DNA from: Brachypodium distachyon
Lineage: Eukaryota > Streptophyta > Magnoliopsida > Poales > Poaceae
Direction of reading: 5' to 3'
Assembly: GCF_000005505.3 (NCBI RefSeq)
Contig: NC_016131.3
Span: 71,498,355-71,562,354, forward strand
DNA: 64,000 bases
Positions 47,237 to 58,849 of this stretch are shown here, piece after piece (the stretch's first letter is position 1; each line of letters opens with the position of its first letter). The notes under the pieces are model-generated. The model saw nothing but the letters and a program-made list of their open reading frames with translations. It searched no databases and was not told where the DNA came from. A program made the position numbers and the translations under genes.

Positions 47237-47466
47237 CGACAGGTTGACATGCATCTCGAATGACGGCAGCCAGGTGGACAATAGTTAGAGTCAGACCAGC
47301 AAGCGAGCAAGGCTGCTGCGGAGGAACACATCGAGGAACTGCGTGTCCATTCGCCCCGGGAAGCACGCATCGGCCTTATCAAGGAATTCATGGACAAGCC
47401 CCACGGTGTCCTGACGGTGTATGGCCGCGCCGTGACCGGCGTGCTCCCACTAAGTCGAAGCCCTTG
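47237..47466 (-). pseudogene. HECT E3 (UPL5-like) fragment, pre-HECT module copy 1
   Basis: The minus strand encodes DTVGLVHEFLDKADAC followed by FLDVFLRSSLA, then stops. The same words recur in copies at 49 kb, 50.8 kb and 52.7 kb. They appear to come from the region preceding the HECT domain; that assignment rests on the better copy at 48820-49470. Confidence 0.55.
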
Positions 47467-47682
47467 AGAACAAGCGAGATGACGTTGGACGGTCCAGACG
47501 AGGCGCCCGACTCAATGACGGTGGATGGAACCATGCCTTCTCGTCGATAGGGAGGATTTTGATGGCCAGGACCAATGCAAAAATGAGATGGACTTGTTTA
47601 TGATTGCACACATAAAATTGTTGAAAAATATACGGATCGCACCATGCAGTGAAACTTGACATTTCAATTTGACAAGTAATCA

Positions 47683-48111
47683 ATGGGGCACAGGGAAAAA
47701 TTATCATCGATCTTCACCGAGACGAGCTCCGACGGCGGATCCAGCCATAGGCGGCAGTGGGTCAGATCTAGAAATGGTATTGTTGTGGTGAGAAGGTTGC
47801 TAGATCTCCGTGAAGATGATAGAAGTACAGATGATGTAATTCATGTTAGCGACCCGTCAGTGGTAGAAATTCGGTCCAAAATTGCTAAGAACAAGACAAA
47901 AGATAAAGGAATTGATGTCGTATATGATGATTCTTCCCATATGAACTGGGTGAAAAAAATTCCTAAGGAAACAAGAACTGAAAAGAAAGATTCAGAACAC
48001 CAGGATTTTGACTATTCTACTGCTAATTCAAAGTCTTCGGCAGATATATTTGCCTCTAAAGATACTCGTCATGATGTTGTATCCTCAGGCTGGAAATTGA
48101 GCAAAAGGTGA
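47683..48111 (+). other. Unrecognised open reading frame with a decayed second copy
   Basis: A 142-codon plus-strand frame has charged, natural-looking composition (for example SVVEIRSKIAKNKTKDKGID and HMNWVKKIPKETRTEKKDSE). A diverged copy with several stops lies at about 49575-49990, with the same order of words. It looks like an exon of an unknown protein carried along in the duplications. I do not recognise the family, and no splice partner is identified. Confidence 0.4.
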
Positions 48112-48819
48112 AGGCATCGGGGCAAGGAGGAGCGAGAGATGGAGGCGGCATAGGGGCGAGGAGGAGGAAGAGGGTGGAAGCGGCACCGATGCGGGAAGTA
48201 AAGGTCCAACAGCTTCTACAAGCTCTAATTGATGGGCCTCCGGTAAACAAACGCGGTCCACTAGTGGGAACAATTACCCTGAGTACGAGCAATTAGAGCT
48301 CCAACAGCTTCTACGAGCTTGTACACAAAAATGCGGGAAGGAAAGGTCCAACAGCTTCTGCAAGCTCTAATTCATTTATGTTATGTGTACTTAACATTGA
48401 TGGGCTTCTACAAGCTCTAATTGTTCGCACGACATAATCAAACACATAAAAAATGTTAAGGACATAACGCAAAAAATGTGAAGTACATAACGCAAAACGT
48501 ACACTTGTACTCAGGATATTAAAAATGTTAAGTACACATAACATAAATGAATTATCGTTATTACATAAGAGTTCATTGGTAGGGAATTAACACACAAGAA
48601 ACATCACTTAAACTAGTTATAATAATTCAGTCATTCCTAATATTTTGCCAAATGTGCTAGACCAAATCATTATGTGATGCCCATGTGCGTTTACCCTTAT
48701 TGGCCTATTTGTGGAGAAAGAAATAGCAAGCGCCAGGGGAAATTCCTACAAATGAAACAGAGCAAAATAGAAAACAAGTAGCCGTGTCCGGTTGATGTGC
48801 ATCTCGAATGGCAGAGGCT

Positions 48820-49470
48820 AGTACCTGGACCCTGAGACTAGCTTCAGCAGCATAGCCTCCGCGAGGTGGCGTCTCGCCTCAAACCAAAGGATGCGTTTGT
48901 GCCTCGGCACGAGCCGGACAACGTCCTCCTGCCGGTCTTGGACGCGCCCGTGCCCAGCACGACTGCCTAGCATGCCAGTCAGGGGAAGTGACGCGGCGTT
49001 GAAGTTGTCGACAACCTCATCGCCGTCTCCTGGCCGAATGGAGTCAAATGGTCAATTACAAACTCCTTAGGCAGAAGATGCTCTTGCAAGGCGATCATCG
49101 CTGCGAGCCTACTCCAGAAGCCCTTGTACATTGGGTCCTGCCTTCCATTTTTGCTGGCATAGTCGGAGACCATCGTATGATAGAAGTTTAGATATAGTGG
49201 CACCGTCCATATCTCGACCGACGTGAAGAGAACACGGACAATGGCACTCGGGTCAAGTAAGCATTCGATCGTGCCTTGGCTCTGTACTGATGAACCGGCT
49301 AGGTGGACAACAGTTAGAGGTGGACCACCAAACGGACAAGGCTGCTGCAGAGGAACACTTTGAGGAATTCTCCGACCATTCGCCCCAGGCGGCACACGTC
49401 AGCCTTGTCGAGGAACTCGTGGACAAGCTACACGGTGTCCCGGAGAGGAGCACAGGGGAGCCAGAGCATT
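48820..49470 (-). pseudogene. HECT E3 (UPL5-like) fragment, best pre-HECT copy
   Basis: In minus-strand order: LVHEFLDKADVCR, a Ser/Leu segment, TIECLLDPSAIVRVLFTSVE, DPMYKGFWSRLAAMIALQEH, LLPKEFVIDHL, then in another frame VVDNFNAASLP and finally VRLVPRHKRILWFEARRHLA near 48880. The last words match the stretch just before the HECT domain in UPL5-type ligases (HK.VL.FE.RRHL). Stops and frame changes show it is dead. The HECT domain itself does not follow here. Confidence 0.65.
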
Positions 49471-50344
49471 TTGTTGGCCGGGATCAATGCAAAAATGAGA
49501 TGAAATTATTTGTGGTTGTATACATAAAGTTTTTGAAGCAGTCAAACTTGACATTAGAATTTGACAAGTAATCAATGGGGCATGAGGAAAAATTCTCATC
49601 GATCCGCACCGTGACGAGCTCCGGCGTTGGCGGGCTGGATCTAGAAATGGTATTGCAGTTTATGGTGAGAAGGTTGCTGATCTCTGCGAAGATGATAGAA
49701 ATAATATGATGTTATTCCTGTTAGCCACCCATGAGTGGGAGAAATCCTGTAAAAAAATGCTAAGAACAAGATAAAAGATAAAGGAGTTGATGTCGTAGAT
49801 GATGATTCTCCCCTTATGAATTGGGTGAAAAACATCCCCAGAAAAACAAGAACGGAAAAGAAAGACTCGGACCACAAGGATCTTGACTCTTCCATGCTGC
49901 TAATTCAAAATCTGCTTCAGATATATTTGTCTCTAAAGATACTTATCATGACGTTCTATCCTTAGGCTGGAAATTGAGAAAGAGGTGCAGGTGGCATCTG
50001 GGCGAGCAGGAGGAGGCGTTGGGGCGAGGAGGAGGAAGCGGGGGAGGCGGACCGATGTGAGGAGGAACCGATGCGAGGAGGAAAGGTCCAACAACTTCTA
50101 CGAGCTCTAGCTAATTGATGGCCCCCCGTTCAAAAAATGTGGTCTACGACTGTGCGTTCGCACAACATAATCACACTTATGTACTAAATGTTAAGTACAT
50201 AACGTTTGAAAATACACTTGTAGCCAGGGTAATAAAAATGTTAAGTACATAACATAAAAGAATGGTCATTATTACATAAGTTTGAATTGATAGGCAATTA
50301 GAGATTACACGTATGAGATGTATGTCTGGGGAAGGGACATGGCA

Positions 50345-50830
50345 TTGAAGCTATTGAATACGTCCTTCGCCGTCTCCTAGGCGAACGGAGCCAGATAGTC
50401 AATCACCAACTCCTTAGGCAGAAGATGCTCGTGCAAGGTGATCACCTCCGCGAGCTTGCTCCGGAAACCCTTGTACACGGGACCTGCCTTCCATTGTTGT
50501 TGTTATAGTCGGAGACCATCGTCTGACATAACTTCTACTGCATAGTGGCGCCGTCCACATCTCAATGTGTGAAGCGGAACGCGGACAATGGCACTCGGGT
50601 CCACGAAGCATTCCATCCTGCCTTGGCTCTATAGTGATGAACCGGTCATGTGGACAATAGGTAGAGGTGTACCATCGGCAAACCGGCAAGGCTGTTGTGG
50701 AGGAACACGTTGAGGAACTCCCGGGCCATTTGGCTCAGGCGTCACATGTTTTGGCCTTATCGAGGAACTCATGGACAGGCTGCATACTGTCCTAGGAGAG
50801 GAGCACCGGGCAGTCGGAGAATGTGTTGGT
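50345..50830 (-). pseudogene. HECT E3 (UPL5-like) fragment, pre-HECT copy
   Basis: It repeats the 49 kb module with decay: LLSQDSMQPVHEFLDKAKTC near 50790, then the segment matching VYKGF.SKLAEVI.LHEHLL near 50450. Several stops and shifts are present. Confidence 0.6.
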
Positions 50831-50939
50831 GACCACGATACCCACTCGGAGACTGGCATGAGATAAAGGGCAGCCAAGGAGATCTTGTACGCGAGGCACC
50901 ACGTGGTTCCTCCTTGCACGAGATGTGTACGATAACCAC

Positions 50940-52335
50940 GTGGTTCTCGTCCCGCTCCTGCCAGCCTACGCTTAGTTCCTCCTATACGATTTTTTGCATG
51001 TGTTGAGCATCGCAATCCATCGTGATATATATCTTCTTAATCGCTATCTCTATCTACTGAACTGATACGTGCGCTCACTGCCCACACACATGTGTGACCC
51101 ACGGCACATACGATGCAAATGCCCAAGGAGGAAAGGTCCAACAGTTTCTGGGAGCCCTAATTAGTGGTTCTCCAGTCAAAAAAATTGGTCTAGTGTGTGT
51201 TAGCACAACATAATCACACTTACGTAAAAAATGTTAAGTACATACATAAAGTAATTAAAAATACACTTGTACCAAAAATGTTAGGTACATAACATTAAAT
51301 TTTTTCAATATTACATAAGTTTGAATTGGTAATGAATCAATGATTAGACGTATGAGAAGTTGATATGAAGAAGGTAAATTAACAAACAAAAAAAGATTAC
51401 TCAAACTATCCTGGACCCGAACATATGAGAAGCTTGCGTGCAGGATTGGGTTCGCGTCTGTGATATCTTCTAGGCCGAGCAATGGGTCTCAACGATGTCG
51501 TCCATGGCTAGTTGTATGACGGCAATGGTGGTAGCCTCGCCATCAAACAGTCCACCAACATGAGCAGCGACACAACCGTCATGGCCAACTCTATGGTTTG
51601 CTGCAAAGGCTGCTCCCCGTTCACGCGCTTCTATTGCCTCGCTCTCGTGTTGCCGCCGGGACCTGCAGTCTCTCGTTGCTATGGGGAGGTCGCTGTCGTC
51701 GCAGGAATCCGGTGGATCTGAGCGAGACGTCCAAGATCCGTCGCTGTTGGGATCTCACGGCTGGGGAAGACGTAGGCCGGAAGGGAGGTCGCCGGGTGAC
51801 CAGATCTGGAGGCCCCGCTGCCGCCACGGTTTGTCGGCGCAGATCATGTCGCTGTCGGGAGCCCGCCGCCGTCGTGCCATCGCCGGTGAGATTTTCCTTC
51901 TTTTTTATTTTTCTGCAAACTAAAAAGTAAATGGTACTTCTAATATTTTTTTCGCCCCTCCATCAGTTTCCCGGAAAGTTCGTTTTTTGTCTCTTAAAAA
52001 ATCCGTGCTTTCTTCGTACTGCAACTTTCCGACGGACACTTCCCGTCCCTCCTTTGATCCGAAGCAGTACTTGTGTGCATATGGTTCTCGTCCCACTCCC
52101 TTTTGACATCATCCCCGCCGCCGACCTTGCTCGCCTCAACCCATTGGATCTCCCAAGCATGGCCGACCCCGCCAATGTCCGTGATCCATTCCCTCCACTC
52201 TTGCAACACCCACGAATTAACTATAGATCGATGGCACTATGTATGTGTGACTGTGTGTGCACGCCACGAGGTGCGCATCGAGAGATTCTTCTTGAGCCGA
52301 TCGGCGATGAGGTGTGCGCGCGGGACCTGTTTTAG
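50940..52335. repeat. 1.4 kb tandem duplication, copy 1
   Basis: Nearly the same sequence occurs at 53397-54795, shifted by about 2,456 bases. Landmarks: CCTACGCTTAGTTCCTCC at 50965 and 53421, GGAATCCGGTGGATCTGAGC near 51706 and 54166, and CGGAAAGTTCG near 51972 and 54435. Both copies hold a HECT exon, a GC-rich open segment with a GTGAG donor-like end, and a plus-strand open stretch (FDIIP.ADLARLNP) of unknown nature. A third start of the unit lies at 55873. Confidence 0.85.
51395..51605 (-). pseudogene. HECT-domain exon fragment (copy in first tandem unit)
   Basis: The minus strand reads, across a frameshift, GEATTIAVIQLAMDDIVE and then LEDITDANPILHASFSYVRV. This parallels the HECT-domain stretch QLAG..ISLEDI.DADP.L..SC in UPL5-type enzymes. 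It is too short and broken to function. Confidence 0.65.
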
Positions 52336-52344
52336 AAACCCTTA

Positions 52345-52770
52345 GGTAGAAGAATCTCCTGCAAGGCGATCGCCGCCACGAGCCTGTTTCAGAAATCCTT
52401 GTACAACAGGTCCTACCTTCCATTGTAGTTGGGGTAGTCGGAAACTATCAACCTACAGAAGTTTAGATATAGTGGCGCCATCCACATCTCAACGTGAAGC
52501 GCAACGAGAACAATGGCACTAAGGTCCAGGAAGCATTCCATCCACCTCGGCTCTATAGTGATGAACCGGCCAGGTGGATAATAGGTAGAGGCGGACCAGC
52601 AGGCAGGCAAGGATGCTGCGGAGGAACATTAGATGAACTCCCCAACCATTCACTCAGGCAACGCTCCTTGGCCTTGTCGAGGAACTCATGGACAAGCTGC
52701 ATGGTGTCCTGGGAGAGGAGCACGAGGCAGCTAGAGAATGAGTTGTTGACCTCGGCAGTGCCTACGATGC
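52345..52770 (-). pseudogene. HECT E3 (UPL5-like) fragment, pre-HECT copy
   Basis: From 52770 downward: SFSSCLVLLSQDTMQLVHEF, LDKAKERCLSEW, then PLPIIHLAGSSL, a stop, MECFLDLSAIVLV and LYKDFWNRLVAAIALQEILL. Same module as at 49 kb, with its own lesions. Confidence 0.65.
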
Positions 52771-52879
52771 AAATGTACTAAGTAATAATAATAATAAGAG
52801 ACGATTTTTCTTCGGAAAAGATCTACGAAGACTTTTGGAAAAACGTCAATGTTTGCTTGCTTATTCGGCAAAGAAAAAA

Positions 52880-53415
52880 AGTGTGGTTGCCGCCGGGAGG
52901 TCGTCGCCGTTGCAGGAATCCGGCGGATCTGAGCGAGACGTCCGAGATCAGTCGCTAATGGGATCTCATCGCTAGGGAAGACGTAGGCCGAAAGGGAGGT
53001 CGCCGGGTGGCCAGATCTAGAGGCCCTGCCGCCGCCGCCGGTTGTCGGAGCAGATTCCGAGATCAGTCGCTGATGGGATCTCATCGCTAGGGTAGGCCGA
53101 AAGGGAGGTCGCCGGGTGGCCAGATCTAGAGGCCCCGCTGCCGCCACCGGTTGTCGGAGCAGATCACGTCGCTGTCCAGAGCCCGCCGTCGTCGTGCCAT
53201 CGCTGGTCAGTTTATCCTTCTTTTTTATTTTTCTGCAAACTAAAAATTAAATGGTACTTTAAAAAAAAAATCAGCCCTCAGTTTTCCGGAAAGTTCAATT
53301 TTCGTCTCTTAAAGAAATCGTACTTTTTTCGTACTGCAACTTTCGAACGGACACTTTTCGTCCCTCCTTTGATCTGAAGCCGTACTTGTGTCCACATGGT
53401 TCTCATCCCACTCCA
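52880..53415. repeat. Third partial copy of the GC-rich block, with an internal duplication
   Basis: This resembles 51695-52100 and 54150-54560. Inside it, a segment of about 115 bases (CCGAGATCAGTCGCT to GGTTGTCGGAGCAGAT) is present twice, at about 52945 and 53068. Its right end reaches GGTTCTCATCCCACTCC, which directly abuts the next 1.4 kb unit. Confidence 0.75.
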
Positions 53416-54795
53416 GCTAGCCTACGCTTAGTTCCTCCTATATGATTTTTTGCATGTGTTGAGCGTCGCAATCCATCGTGATAGATATTTTCTTAATCGC
53501 TATCTCTATCTACTGAACTGATACGTGCGCTCACTGCCCACACACATGTGTGACCCACGGCACATACGATGCAAATGCCCAAGGAGGAAAGGTCCAATAG
53601 CTTCTGGGAGTTCTAATTAGTAGGTCTCCAGTCAAAAAAATTGGTCTAGTGTGTGTTAGCACAACATAATCGCACTTCTGTAAAAAATGTTAAGTACATA
53701 CATAAAGTAATTAAAAATACACTTGTACCAAAAATGTTAAGTACATAACATAAAAAAAATGTTCAATAGTACATAAGTTTGAATTGGTAATGAATCAATG
53801 ATTAGACGTATGAGAAGTTGATATGAAGAAGGAAAAGTAACAAACAAAAAAAGATTACTCAAACTATCCTGGACCCGAACTTATGAGAAGCTTGCGTGCA
53901 GGATTGGGTTCGCGTCTGTGATGTCTTCCAGGACGGGCAATGGGTCTCAACGATGGCGTCCATGGCTAGTTGTACGACGGCAATGGTGGTAGCCTCGTCA
54001 TCAAACAGTCCACCAACATGAGCAGCGACACTACCGTCATGGCCAACTCTATGGTTTGCTGCAACGGCTGCTCCCCGTTCAAGCGCTGCTATTGCCTCGC
54101 TCTCCCCGTGTTGCCGCCGGGTGCCGCCGTCTCTCTTTGCTACGGGGAGGCCTTTGTCGTCGCAGGAATCCGGTGGATCTGAGCAAGATGTCCGAGATCC
54201 GTCGCTGCTGGGATGTCACCGCTGGGGAAGACGTTGGCGGAATGGGAGGTCGCCGGGTGACCAGATCTGGAGGCCCAGCTGCCGTCACGGCTTGCCGGCG
54301 CAGATCATGTCGCTGTCGGGAGCCCGCCGCATTCGTGCCATCGCTGGTGAGTTTTTTTTTCTTCTTTTATTTTTCTGCAAACTAAAAAGTAAATGGTACT
54401 TTTAATATTATTTTTCGCCCCACAATCGGTTCCCCGGAAAGTTCGTTTTCCGTCTCTTAGATATCCGTACTTTCTTCGTACTGCAACTTTCGAACCGACA
54501 CTTCCCGTCACTCCTTTGATTCGAAGCAGTACTTGTGTCCATGTGGTTCTCGTCCCACTCCCATTCGACATCATCCCCGATGCCGACCTTGCTCGCCTCA
54601 ACCCATCGGATCTCCCAGGCATGGCCGATCCCGCCGATGTCGGTGATCCATTCCATCCACTCTTGCAACACCCACGAATTAACTATATCCTTGATGGAAC
54701 TATGTATGTGTGAGTGCATGTGCACGCCACGAGGTGCGCAGCGAGAGATTCTTCTTCAGCCGATCGGCGGTGAGGTGTGCGCGCGGGACTTGCAT
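53397..54795. repeat. 1.4 kb tandem duplication, copy 2
   Basis: Counterpart of 50940-52335, with high identity by eye and small indels. It diverges after GCGCGCGGGAC near 54789, just as copy 1 diverges after the same word at 52328. Confidence 0.85.
53855..54065 (-). pseudogene. HECT-domain exon fragment (copy in second tandem unit)
   Basis: Same position and content as the fragment at 51395-51605, with its own substitutions and stops. Confidence 0.6.
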
Positions 54796-54799
54796 CTGG

Positions 54800-55324
54800 A
54801 TACGTCAAGGAAGGAGGAGCTAGCAGTCGTCTCTCTGTGTCACGTGCCCATACCCTCAAGGGAACGCCCGCCTTCTTAGCCACCCCAAACATCATTAAGA
54901 AATTAATCAGTCAGTTGAATATTCGGGGTGGTAATTTGATCGTTTGATTTTTTTTTCTTATTTTATTTAGTAGCCTTATACGAGTCTTAGATTTTTGCAT
55001 TTTGTTGAGTCTCATCTTGAGGAATTCATGGAATAATGAATTAAGGAAGAAAGGATATGAGTCTATGGCTTACAAGAATAGATCTTATGAGTATGGACCC
55101 TCAACACACATCAATGAATGCATGGTGTTCTTCGACCCGTGTCACTACAAATCAACCGAACCAGCTGTAGATCCCTAACTCTCTTGTCGACGTCCGGAAC
55201 TTATGGTTCCCTGGAAAAGAGGGCAGGATAACGATTTAGTAAGGAGGAGAGTCTACTTATGGAAATGCTATCGTCTCTTTCCTCGTTAGCGGAGTGACTA
55301 GCTACCCCGGTGCTTAATTTTCTC
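54800..55324. other. Intergenic DNA within the HECT cluster
   Basis: No repeat partner inside the window and no coding similarity was recognised. Confidence 0.35.
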
Positions 55325-55940
55325 GTCAGTAAAAGATACCACTCGAACCGTTAGAACAAAACGCAAGACCATCCTACTTCCGTTCTATTCCATCGCGCCA
55401 TATAAAATCCTTACCAGTTACCACCCCTCTCCTACTTCCTCCTAATTAAGCCTAGTCACCCACCCGATCCTCCCCCTCAGACACCGTCCCACCTCCATGC
55501 GTACCCACTCCTAGAGTAGCTCCGCTTTGCCACATTCCCATCCTACAACTATTGTGAATGTCAAGCTGCACCAGCATAGATCTGCCTAATCCTTATGGCT
55601 TCAATTGCGATAACGATATGCTGCTTTGTCAACCTTGTCCATACTTGTTTTTCCAACATCTTCATCTTGCATCTTTGTTCCATCCCTTCCCCACATCTAG
55701 TTGGTTGGTTACACATCAGTAATAGAGTGACAAGAATACCCTTGACTAGCTAGGCCTTGAGTTAACCGGAATGCAAGATATGTTACTTGCTTGGAAAAGT
55801 TAGAAATGATTTTATTTCTCACTTTTATTCTAGAGATTTAGCATCAAACATAACCCCAATCGATTTGCCCCAGCCAGCCTACGCTTAGTTCCTCCTATAT
55901 GCTTTTGCATGGGTTGAGCGTCGCAATCCATCATGATACA
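55325..55940. repeat. Duplicated leader-like block, copy 2
   Basis: Counterpart of 46080-46610, about 9.3 kb away in the same orientation. It carries an extra segment near 55650-55745 that the first copy lacks. Confidence 0.7.
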
Positions 55941-56319
55941 TATTTTCTTAATCGCTATCTCTATGTGCTGAACTGATACGTGACGCTCACTGCCCACACC
56001 GACCCACGGCACATACGATGCAAAATGCCGAAGGAAGAAAAGTTCAACAGTTTCTAGGAGCTCTAATTAATGGGTCTCCGGTCAAAAAATATTGTCTACT
56101 GTGTGTTAGCACAACATAATCACACTTATGTAAAAAAATGTTAAGTACATACATAAAATAAAAATACACTTGCACCAAAAATGTTAAGTACATAACACAA
56201 AAGAATGTTCATTATTACATAAGTTTGAATAGGTAATGAATTAATGATTAGACGTATGAGAAGTTGACACGAAAAAGGAAAATTAACACACACAAAAAGA
56301 TTACTCAAACTACCCTGGA

Positions 56320-56800
56320 CCCGAACGTTTGAGAAGCTTGCGTGCATGATTGGGTTCGCGTTTGTGATGTCTTCCAGGTCAAGAAACGGGTCTCACGATG
56401 TTGTCCATGGCTAGCTGTATGATGGCAATGGTGGTAGCCTCGCCATGAAACAGTTCATCAACATCAGCAGCGACACTTCCGTCAGGGTCAACTCTATGGT
56501 TTGCTGCAGCGGCGGAAGTTTCGTTGTCAGGCCATGAAAATGAAAATTGTCCAATTGCTGCCACACACGCAGCATCTCCCGGCACAACGTCGAGAAGAAT
56601 CTATTGAGCTCAAGCAACATGGCAGTTGGGGAAGGGATACGGCGTTGAAGTTGTCGACGACCTCCTTCGTCGTCTCCTGGCAAACGGATTCAGATGGTTG
56701 AACACCCACTCCTTAGCTAGGCAGAAGATGCTCGTGCAAGGCGATCACCGCTGCGAGCTTGCTCAGGAAACCCTTGTACATCGGGTCCTCACTTCCGTTA
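56320..56800 (-). pseudogene. HECT E3 fragment joining pre-HECT and HECT exon pieces
   Basis: From 56795 downward: DPMYKGFLSKLAAVIALHEH, a stop after LLPS, KEVVDNFNAVSLP, LLELNRFFSTLCREMLRVW, then GEATTIAIIQLAMDNIV and HASFSNVRVQGSLSNLF. The order pre-HECT then late HECT exon, without the first HECT exon between them, shows an internal deletion or recombination. Confidence 0.65.
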
Positions 56801-56965
56801 AGTACATAACATAAAAAAAAATACACTTGTTCCCAGGGTAGCAAAAGTGTTAATTACATAACATAAAAGAAGGGTCATTATTACATAAGTTTGAATTGGT
56901 AGGGAATTAATGATTACACATATGAGAAGTTTGTACAAAGAAGGAAAATTATTGGAAGGGACGGC

Positions 56966-57068
56966 CAGGTACATGAACAGTGTTATGTGGAACAGAACCC
57001 CCACCTTTACGTTGTATATCAGTACTAAACCGATTATCCTCTCAGCGAAATTCAGGTACTGCAGGTTC
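56966..57068 (-). pseudogene. HECT-domain second exon
   Basis: After a CAG acceptor the minus strand encodes YLNFAERIIGLVLIYNVKVG then VLFHITLFMYLA. This is homologous to the HECT segment Y..F.GR.IALAL..KVQVG..FDR.FFLQLAG. It lies about 840 bases downstream of the first HECT exon at 57912, so the two were probably adjacent exons of one gene copy. Confidence 0.75.
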
Positions 57069-57099
57069 GTAGGGTGGTTCGCTGTACATAGTGTGTAAC

Positions 57100-57905
57100 A
57101 AGATAAACCAATGTTCATGCAGATCGATACACACAGGTTCGAAGTGAGGAACCAGATGAAAGAAAAGGGCGCACGTGGATCTCCGTAATTTCAGACAACC
57201 AAATGCTACAGTATTAATTCACTTGCCTGTCTCTTCTAATTTCACACTATGTGTGTTGCTAATTGGTTTTTTTAGCCTATATGAATGCTAATTTTTGGTC
57301 CGCCAACTTGGGGTCCAGATAGGCCTAAAATAAGTCTCAGATTCATGTGTAGACTGGTTAACATGTAGAGACAAAAAAATAAACAGCATGTTCAAAAGCA
57401 CACAGAAAATTGCACATTTGAGTGGCTTCTATTGCTCATAAGTTGAATGTGCAACTACTGAAACATTATGCAACATTCTAAGATTTGTACGTTTCAAAAT
57501 AAATAAATAAGTCAACAAGTCTTTCAAAATAAAATTAAGAATAATCTACTTGAACATTGTTGCTCTCTAAGTTTCACTTATGTAGATTGGGCAACTTTGA
57601 TACAGTAAACGTGCAAGTAATTAGTAAAAGAACAAAAATAGGAAAAGTTTACAGGGTCAATCTATTTCAACAAAAAGAAGAAGGAAATTTGCACATTCAA
57701 AGATTTCTATTTTAACAGAAATTTATGTGAATTTTTCTTTGAAATGTGCAACTTATCCTTATTCCACATTTGTGATATCATAATTGCACATATATTATTT
57801 ATGTGATGCCCGTGTGCATCTGTCCTTGTTGGCCTGTCCATGGACAAAGAAAAACAATGAAACAGAGCAAATAGAAAACAAGTACAGAAATTGGCACACC
57901 ATCCA
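57100..57905. other. Probable intron between HECT exon pieces
   Basis: AT-rich non-coding sequence between a GTACGT donor at 57911 (minus strand) and the CAG acceptor near 57069. Confidence 0.5.
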
Positions 57906-57911
57906 ACGTAC

Positions 57912-58320
57912 CTGGATTGAGGAAGAACCGGTGCAAGCACGCGGAGAAGAGGGTGAGCTGGGGGTCGAACAGCGAGCGGCCAACGAGAGTGAGCCACTCG
58001 CGCACGACCCCTCCCCGAGAGCCCTCCTCGTGAAGAAACTGGACGGTGAGCTCGCAGTTGAGTAGTTCCTGGTGGGACGCCCAGGAGAGGTACGCGAAGG
58101 AGTCCAATAGCAGCCGCGGCTGGTCAACAAGCAACTTGAACGGTGGGACCGGGGCCTGGACCCCGATGGCAGCGTCCATAGCATCACCGCCGCGCCTCGA
58201 ACAACAGGACGCGCTTGAGCCTCGGCACGAGCCGGACCCCGTCGATCCTGCCGGATCCTGGACGCGCCCGTGCCCCGCATGAGTGCGTTCAGGTGCCCCA
58301 CACGGGCACGGTTCATCTCT
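57912..58320 (-). pseudogene. HECT-domain first exon with upstream linker (best HECT piece)
   Basis: The minus strand encodes VRLVPRLKRVLLFEARRR, a stop and frame change, then FKLLVDQPRLLLDSFAYL, ELTVQFLHEEGSRGGVVREW, LTLVGRSLFDPQLTLFSACL and HRFFLNP, ending at a GTACGT donor at 57911. This is unmistakably the N-lobe start of a UPL5-type HECT domain (VREW...LFDPQ...F.ACP.DRRRFF.NP). The residues DRR are missing before RFF. HECT ligases transfer ubiquitin through a C-terminal cysteine, which is not present anywhere in this cluster. Confidence 0.8.
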
Positions 58321-58349
58321 AGCAGTCGTGTGAGGAGGATGCGGTCGGA

Positions 58350-58590
58350 GCGCGTGTCTGACTAGGAGTGCACTGCGGCCAGGCCAGCAGCACCCAAAAC
58401 CTCACCATCAACTAGTAAACCAACATTTACAGCAACACTACCGTTGGGATCAGCTCTTTGGTTTGCTGCAGCGACGGAAGTTGTCATTGTCAGGCCGGCG
58501 AAAACAAAAGGTTGTCCGATTGATGCCACATGCGCACCATCTCCCGGCACAACGCCCAGAAAAATGTCTTGAACTCAAGCATTATGCCGA
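58350..58590 (-). pseudogene. HECT-cluster fragment, diverged copy
   Basis: The frame MPGDGAHVASIGQPFVF then VAAANQRADPNGSVAVNVG matches the related frame near 56585-56450 (MPGDAACVAAIGQFSFSW). It is a further copy of that part of the gene, with no function on its own. Confidence 0.55.
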
Positions 58591-58849
58591 AGTGACGCTC
58601 CCTGCCCACACACTGGTGTGACCCACGGCACATACGGATGCAAATGCCGAAGAAGGAAAGGTCCAACGGCTTCTAGGAGATCTAATTAATGGGCCTCTAG
58701 TCAAAAAATATGGTCTACGGTGTGTCAGCGCAACATAATCACACTTATGTAAAAAAATGTTAAGTACATAACTTAAAAATACGCTTGTACCCGGGTAGCA
58801 AAAATGTTAAGTACATAACATAAAAGATGGTCAATATTACATAAGTTTG

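Noticed and set aside
47104..47397. 97-codon minus-strand frame with many Cys and Ser
   Set aside because: It is an off-frame reading of the decayed HECT-cluster module; the correct frame gives LVHEFLDKADAC words.
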